Made by a program: the position numbers and the translations under genes
DNA from: Pelagophyceae sp. CCMP2097
Taxonomy: Eukaryota > Sar > Pelagophyceae
Assembly: GCA_026770575.1 (NCBI GenBank)
Contig: MU657400.1
Span: 26,013-36,123 of the forward strand
Length of the DNA: 10,111 nt
Reading direction: 5' to 3'
The notes under the pieces: generated by a model
The model's database searches: none
Told to the model about the DNA's origin: nothing
The model's input: the letters and a program-made list of their open reading frames with translations, nothing else
Shown here: piece by piece, positions 6,785-10,111 of the stretch
Numbering within the stretch: the first letter of the stretch is position 1
Layout of the letters: every line of letters begins with the position of its first letter

Positions 6785-7446
6785 ATGCGGCCCGCCGTGC
6801 CGGTCCGCCTCTTCGCGCTCATCGCCGCGGCGGCCGCGCTGCGGCTGCAGGCGCCGATGCGCAAGCTGCAGAGGCGGCCACTCGGCTTTGAAAATTCACC
6901 CCGCGCCGCCGAACGGCGAAGTCTCGTCGCGCCGCTGCGCGCGCAAGAGGCGTCGGCGGAGCGGCCGAGCCGCGTGCGGCGCCTCGTCTCGCTGGTGAAG
7001 CGCCTGTTCGGCCGCGCGGAAGACCAGGCGCCGGCGCGGCAGCCCCTCGGCAAAAAAAAGGCACAGAAATCCGTGAGTCGCGCCCGGGCGACGAGGCGAG
7101 GCGCGGGTCGGTGGGCCGGATCGCGGCGGGGCCAGCCGCCCCCGACGCCGCCACGCGCCGCGAATTACGCCGCGCGTGGCGGTTGGTGGGCGTCGGTGGT
7201 CGCCTCGGCCGCGGACCGCTGAAGACCGTGTCTTCACTCGCCGGCACGTAGGACGACGTCCTCGATTCGTTTGTCAACGACGCGGCGCTGCAGCGGCCCG
7301 ACTGGGCCGTGGACAAGGTCGTCACGGAGCCGACTTACAACTTTAAGAGCTACGCAGACGACGTCGACGGCCCGCGCGCGCCGCGCGACGAAATGGCCTC
7401 GGCCGAAGACGTCGCCACGCTCGAGGCGCTCTTCGGCCTCAAGTAG
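6785..7446 (+). CDS. Two-exon gene, small protein with signal peptide (unrecognised)
   Basis: Exon 1 is 6785-7072 (96 codons) and exon 2 is 7252-7446 (64 codons plus TAG), joined in phase 0 over a GT-AG intron, giving a 160-residue protein. The ATG at 6785 has GCGCC before it, and residues 1-22 (MRPAVPVRLFALIAAAAALR...) form a classic signal peptide. The rest of exon 1 is very basic and poor in acidic residues at first, like a transit peptide. Exon 2 is acidic (DDVLDSFVND..., ...YNFKSYADDVDG, ending ATLEALFGLK) and has strongly GC-ending codons. I infer secretory or secondary-plastid targeting. I do not recognise the mature protein, and no catalytic motif or further membrane segment is visible. 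The splice model rests on the exon 2 frame, its codon bias and the canonical sites, not on homology. Confidence 0.72.
7073..7251 (+). other. Spliceosomal intron of the 6785 gene
   Basis: The donor TCC|GTGAGT is close to the eukaryotic consensus, and the acceptor is CACGTAG|GAC. The intron is 179 bp and GC-rich. Reading through it hits TGA at 7220-7222, so retention would truncate the protein. A CGCTGA stretch about 30 bp before the acceptor and a short pyrimidine-rich TCTTCACTC follow the usual layout. Confidence 0.7.
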
Positions 7447-8232
7447 CGCGCGAAGATGCCGCGAAACGGCGCCCGTTGGTGGCGCTGCGTCCCTTTGCAG
7501 CCGCCGCCGCGCCGGAGAAAAGTGTGTGACCCACCCGATCATTGTAATCACCGCCTCTATGTGTATCTGTCTGCACCGGCTCGGTCCTCAAGCAGGCGGA
7601 CCTCTGAAGGTATCAAAGTCCCGGTACTGACAAGCTTAAAACCCGTGTGCGGTCCAAGGGCTTTCTAGGACGCACCGGGACACGAGTGCACACCCCTGGA
7701 AGCCACATCACGGAAATCGCCTATATCACGCCAACGACGAGTCTCTTGCAGGGGCAACTTCGCACGCGGCATCGTGGGGCGAAAAGAGGTCAGCAGGAGC
7801 AACTCCGAGCAAATTCCAACAGGTAGATCTAACAAAAAAGATGAATCCGGGCATGCCAGAGTACAATTGTACGGCGGCGAGAGAACCAAAGACGCTCATC
7901 TAACGGATCTACTTTTTGATTCGCAGATCGGCGGGGTATCAGTCACTCCTTTTTGGCCCGTTACTGCCACGGTGAAAAAAACGTAGGAGCCGCAAATTCC
8001 TATTAGAGAAAAGCCACAAAGCCATCGTACACACGCAGGGAACCGCCCTAGTGACGCCCCGCTACACCCACTAGAGGATCTTCTTGTTCGTCGCTCGAGT
8101 CGCCAAATCGGGTTCGTGATTAAGCTTCAATAGAGTGCGATTGTTCAAAAGTTTTGAAAAAGTGAGGACGGCACTTGTCTTCTATTCTGAGTTAATGTCG
8201 TGTCGATACCGCCTCGAAATCGCCCCCAAACC
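7447..8232. other. No gene seen; downstream flank of the 6785 gene
   Basis: The first part is the likely 3' UTR. Several frames of about 70 codons exist (for example plus 7774-7986), without recognisable domains and with mixed codon use. A perfect palindrome, GTACAATTGTAC, lies at 7861-7872. TGTAA at about 7542 could act as a polyadenylation signal, as in some algae, but this is weak. Confidence 0.35.
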
Positions 8233-8233
8233 A

Positions 8234-8290
8234 CCACGCCACTCTCCACTTAACTCCACGCCCTTCCACTTAACTTCGCGCCCTCTCCCA
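8234..8290 (+). repeat. Short tandem repeat, ~21 bp unit
   Basis: CCACGCCACTCTCCACTTAACT (8234-8255, first unit) is followed by a 20 bp version (8256-8275) that lacks two bases, then a partial third unit (CGCGCCCTCTCCCA). The tract is C-rich and non-coding. Confidence 0.75.
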
Positions 8291-8319
8291 CATTCTTTTA
8301 GGGCTCCTACAATTGTTGA

Positions 8320-8380
8320 GGACCCGAAGGGTCCTTGCCGTTTATTCAACGTCAGTTTACGGCAAGGGCCCTTCGGGTCC
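8320..8380. repeat. 22 bp inverted repeat at the head of SINE copy B
   Basis: 8320-8341 (GGACCCGAAGGGTCCTTGCC...) pairs with 8359-8380 at 21 of 22 positions across a 17 bp spacer. The right arm belongs to the SINE-like unit. The left arm is an inverted duplicate of it, absent in this form from copy A, where only a shorter GGGTCC relative follows at about 751. Confidence 0.8.
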
Positions 8381-8500
8381 TTTGATTGAAGGATTACCAG
8401 GGGCAATTATGTCTGTCTGTCCGTTTGTCTGTCTGTCTGTCTGTCTGTCGCCGGGTCCATCCGTGAGGTTCCACCTTTGGGAAGAAAAGGGCAGCAACTC

Positions 8501-8620
8501 GGCCGATTCAGCGATTGGTGGTTGATGCGATTGCTAAAATTGGGAGTTGAGGTCGAGCAGGAGCCTCATTGGAATCATCATAGAAGAAGTTTTTGGTCAC
8601 AGGTTCGAATCTGGTCGGCC
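8501..8620 (+). promoter_or_regulatory. tRNA-like core of SINE copy B with B-box-like site
   Basis: GGTTCGAATC at 8602-8611 fits the Pol III B box. GGCCGATT (8501-8508) can pair with GGTCGGCC (8613-8620). The A-box-like AGCGATTGGTGGTTGATGC starts at 8510. An A-rich tract follows immediately. As in copy A, the fold is degenerate and no anticodon can be assigned. Confidence 0.5.
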
Positions 8621-8795
8621 CAAAAAAAAGAAAAATAAATAGCTCAATAAGAAATAAAATAATAAAAATAAAGATAAGGAGGATTTGAAAGTTCAGCGAT
8701 TAGTTAAATAATTTCAATTATTTACGTGGGCATTGCGATGGGATTTGGCTGTATCCTTCGGGTCCTCCGTGTGCCTCCGGCGCGCTCTTGTAATA

Positions 8796-8988
8796 TAGGA
8801 AGTCCTTTCCCCTATTGGATTCAGGATCCCCTATTGGATTCCAACCTTCTTCTGAACTTTTTCACACTTTTTAAGCTCTTGGATTGGTGCAAAAATGCTT
8901 TTTCTGAACAAATTGTATTTTCAAGCCCTCTCATTGGCCATTCCGAATCCAATAGGGAGCAGAATCCAATAGGGGACGGAACTTCCTA
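8796..8988. mobile_element. 193 bp foldback MITE with TA ends
   Basis: The left end TAGGAAGT...CCCCTATTGGATTC...CCCCTATTGGATTCC (8796-8842) is inverted at the right end (8941-8988, finishing ACTTCCTA). Each arm holds two tandem copies of CCCCTATTGGATTC (one right-hand copy has one C fewer). The ~95 bp centre is AT-rich and non-coding. The outer TA on each side fits a TA target-site duplication. It sits where copy A of the SINE-like unit runs on without interruption, which supports a real insertion. No transposase is encoded. Confidence 0.8.
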
Positions 8989-9004
8989 CGTTTTTTTGCC
9001 ATCC

Positions 9005-9042
9005 TAGGATTCCTACGTTTTTTACGTCACTAGGACTTCCTA
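9005..9042. repeat. TAGGATTCCTA / TAGGACTTCCTA cluster
   Basis: TAGGATTCCTA (9005-9015) and TAGGACTTCCTA (9031-9042) follow the MITE within 55 bp. TTCCTACGTTTTTT occurs twice (8984-8997 and about 9010-9023), so the MITE's right tip plus flank is locally duplicated, with the second copy carrying a tip-to-tip palindrome. Confidence 0.75.
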
Positions 9043-9375
9043 TGTCAGTCATAAAAAAATTTCCCCGTGGTTTCCACCCGCTCACCTCTTGCGTGAGAAG
9101 GGGGCCTTTGAGGCTCCTCTTCAGGTACCCCCCGGGTGACCCGGAACGCAATCCCCAACCAACGACGGGATTCCAAAGCTCCGAAAGAACAGGCGTGCCA
9201 CTTCGGGACCGGGGCTCGTCCATGGAAAACGTGCGCTTCTTAAGTATGCACCGCAGAGGGGTCGCGCCGCGGCGGGCGGCGCGCAATAGGGGCGAGGCGA
9301 ACGGCCGCGCCGTCTGCCGCGCCGGCGGCCTCGTATCGCGGCCGGGGCCTCGCAGCCTCGTCGTCGGCCGGTGCC
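9043..9375. other. Downstream flank of NOP10, no gene called
   Basis: 9250-9375 is very GC-rich and lies directly after the NOP10 stop on the minus strand, so part is probably its 3' UTR. The frames through it (plus 9042-9446, minus 8921-9379) overlap NOP10 or the MITE and show no domain. Confidence 0.4.
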
Positions 9376-9750
9376 TCACAGACGCACGGCGGGTTGCTGC
9401 GTCAAGAGCAGCCCGAAGCGCTTCTTGCAGACGAGGCGCTGGCTAGAGAACTTGTCGTCGGGCGAGAAGCGCGCTGGTGCGTCGAGCGTCGGTAAGGCGC
9501 GGCGCACTCGACGGCGGCGGAGCGACGAAGTGCCCTTTGCTCTCTCGAGTGCGACGACGCTGCGACGGCCCGGTGCTCTGACGAAGGCAAGACGCCTCCG
9601 TATGTCGCTCCGCGGTCCGCGGTCGACGAGGCTTCGGGGCGGGGGCGCACCCGGGTGCGCCGAAGTCGTGGGCGCGGATTCGCTGCCGTGGCACTTCTTC
9701 AGCGTATACACGCGCTTACCGTTCGCGTCGACGTGGTACATGAGGTGCAT
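9376..9750 (-). CDS. NOP10: NOP10, H/ACA ribonucleoprotein subunit 3 (two exons)
   Basis: Exon 1 is 9750-9651 (33 codons plus one base) and exon 2 is 9473-9376, joined in phase 1 over a GT-AG intron. The product is 65 residues, against about 64 in other eukaryotes. Family signatures are clear: [15 protein letters not shown] near the N terminus, [17 protein letters not shown] across the junction, and [12 protein letters not shown] at the C terminus. NOP10 is a core protein of H/ACA snoRNPs. With dyskerin/Cbf5, NHP2 and GAR1 it guides pseudouridylation of rRNA and snRNA in the nucleolus and Cajal-body equivalents. The start at 9750 is chosen because family members begin M-x-L-x-Y. The in-frame ATG further upstream (9807) would add 19 unrelated residues. 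The canonical join restores the HPARF motif exactly, which strongly supports the model. The gene appears intact. Confidence 0.96.
   Translation of the reverse strand: MHLMYHVDANGKRVYTLKKCHGSESAPTTSAHPGAPPPRSLVDRGPRSDIRRRLAFVRAPGRRSVVALERAKGTSSLRRRRVRRALPTLDAPARFSPDDKFSSQRLVCKKRFGLLLTQQPAVRL
9474..9650 (-). other. NOP10 intron, length divisible by three and stop-free
   Basis: The donor is CCGG|GTGCGC and the acceptor GCACCAG|CGCG on the minus strand. The 177 bp intron has no in-frame stop, so the unspliced transcript stays open through it and would give a 124-residue product with 59 extra, Arg-rich residues in the middle of NOP10. Homology across the junction shows that the spliced form is the functional one. 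Confidence 0.93.
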
Positions 9751-10111
9751 CGCGCCGGACCCAACAAGCGAGGAAGCCGGCACGCAAGAGGGCGGCGCAG
9801 AAGTCAAAGTGTCGCCAACGACGGGAACACTGCAAATCCTTTCGTCTACAAGGGGTATCGCTTAATTAAGTTATAACCGTGGCACCAGGGACTTGCTGTC
9901 AATTGCAGCATTCGTCGGAGGCTGTTTTGCTCCTGTTGGGGGTGATAGAGGACGCCTCGCTGAGTCCCGTGATGTCCGGTCCCACAAAAATCTTCTGTTA
10001 AAAACGCTCAATCTCAAAATCCAGACGTCAGTTTTGGCTCGTCTGAAGCCCCACTCGCGGCACTCGTACGGGGCCGGTCATATACCACCCCAGTACGTAC
10101 GGACCCACCCC
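9751..10111. other. Upstream flank of NOP10, no gene seen
   Basis: This holds the presumed promoter and 5' UTR of NOP10. No TATA box lies close upstream on the minus strand. TTAATTAAG at about 9864-9872 is the main AT-rich patch. The plus-strand frame ending at 9865 is a shadow of NOP10. No further exon is recognisable to the right edge. Confidence 0.4.

Larger units (their letters stand above)
8346..8998 (+). repeat. SINE-like repeat, copy B (plus strand), interrupted by a MITE
   Basis: 8346-8795 matches the reverse complement of copy A (337-737): the GGGTCC block, GTCT microsatellite (about 8411-8449), tRNA-like core (8501-8620), ATTTACGTGGGC block and GTGCCTCCGGCGCGCTCTTG block all occur in the same order. 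After the tRNA-like core, copy B has an extra A-rich tract (8621-8680, mostly A with T and G), which resembles a SINE tail. It lacks the 10 bp GCTCGAAGTC present in copy A. Similarity stops at the nested MITE, after which TACGTTTTTTT may resume the copy A tail (TATGTTTTT). Confidence 0.72.

Noticed and set aside
6323..7222. 299-codon plus-strand ORF taken as one gene
   Set aside because: It joins non-coding upstream flank, exon 1 and the beginning of the intron. The signal peptide at 6785 and the exon 2 frame at 7252-7446 explain the locus better.
9085..9235. Minus-strand exon beginning at an ATG near 9223 with a GTGAGC donor-like site near 9094
   Set aside because: Codon use lacks the bias seen in the two real genes, no partner exon was found, and it lies in the downstream flank of NOP10.
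9376..9807. 143-codon single-exon minus-strand ORF
   Set aside because: It contains the NOP10 exons but reads through the intron and starts at an upstream ATG that NOP10 homologues lack.

Overview
This is eukaryotic nuclear DNA, gene-poor and repeat-rich. The deciding evidence is a spliced NOP10 gene (H/ACA snoRNP protein) on the minus strand near the right end. A second two-exon gene lies on the plus strand in the middle. Both have GT-AG introns of nearly equal size (179 and 177 bp) and GC-rich coding sequence. The second gene starts with a hydrophobic signal peptide followed by a basic stretch. That arrangement suits a protein sent to the secretory system or to a secondary plastid. A GC-rich alga with a secondary plastid (pelagophyte or haptophyte type) is my best guess, but it is inference only. 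I see no bacterial operons, no phage genes, no CRISPR array, and no recognisable transposase or reverse transcriptase.

Layout. Positions 128-993 hold two inverted copies of a ~195 bp repeat (R1) flanking a minus-strand SINE-like unit that has a tRNA-like core. 1101-1649 is a foldback element with ~210 bp arms. 1650-3350 is two GC-rich islands without a convincing gene, separated by an AT-rich strip with palindromes. 3454-4048 is a 595 bp element bounded by a perfect 23 bp inverted repeat that includes a TA at each end. 4205-4295 is an imperfect palindrome. 4296-5414 shows no gene. 5415-5935 is a tandem pair of ~340 bp-spaced units, each carrying an internal inverted repeat. 6785-7446 is the new two-exon gene. 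7447-8232 shows no gene. 8346-8990 is a second SINE-like copy, plus strand, with a 193 bp foldback MITE nested in it. 9376-9750 is NOP10 on the minus strand, and the remainder is its upstream flank.

How it fits together. The two genes are unrelated housekeeping-type and organelle/secretory-type genes, not an operon. What ties the window together is a dense population of small non-autonomous repeats. Several share TA-flanked ends and recurring TAGG...CCTA palindromes. The palindromes may be collapsed tips of the same MITE family. A ~30 bp motif occurs twice, once 30 bp upstream of the start codon of the new gene and once beside the foldback element. It is the most puzzling short signal here.
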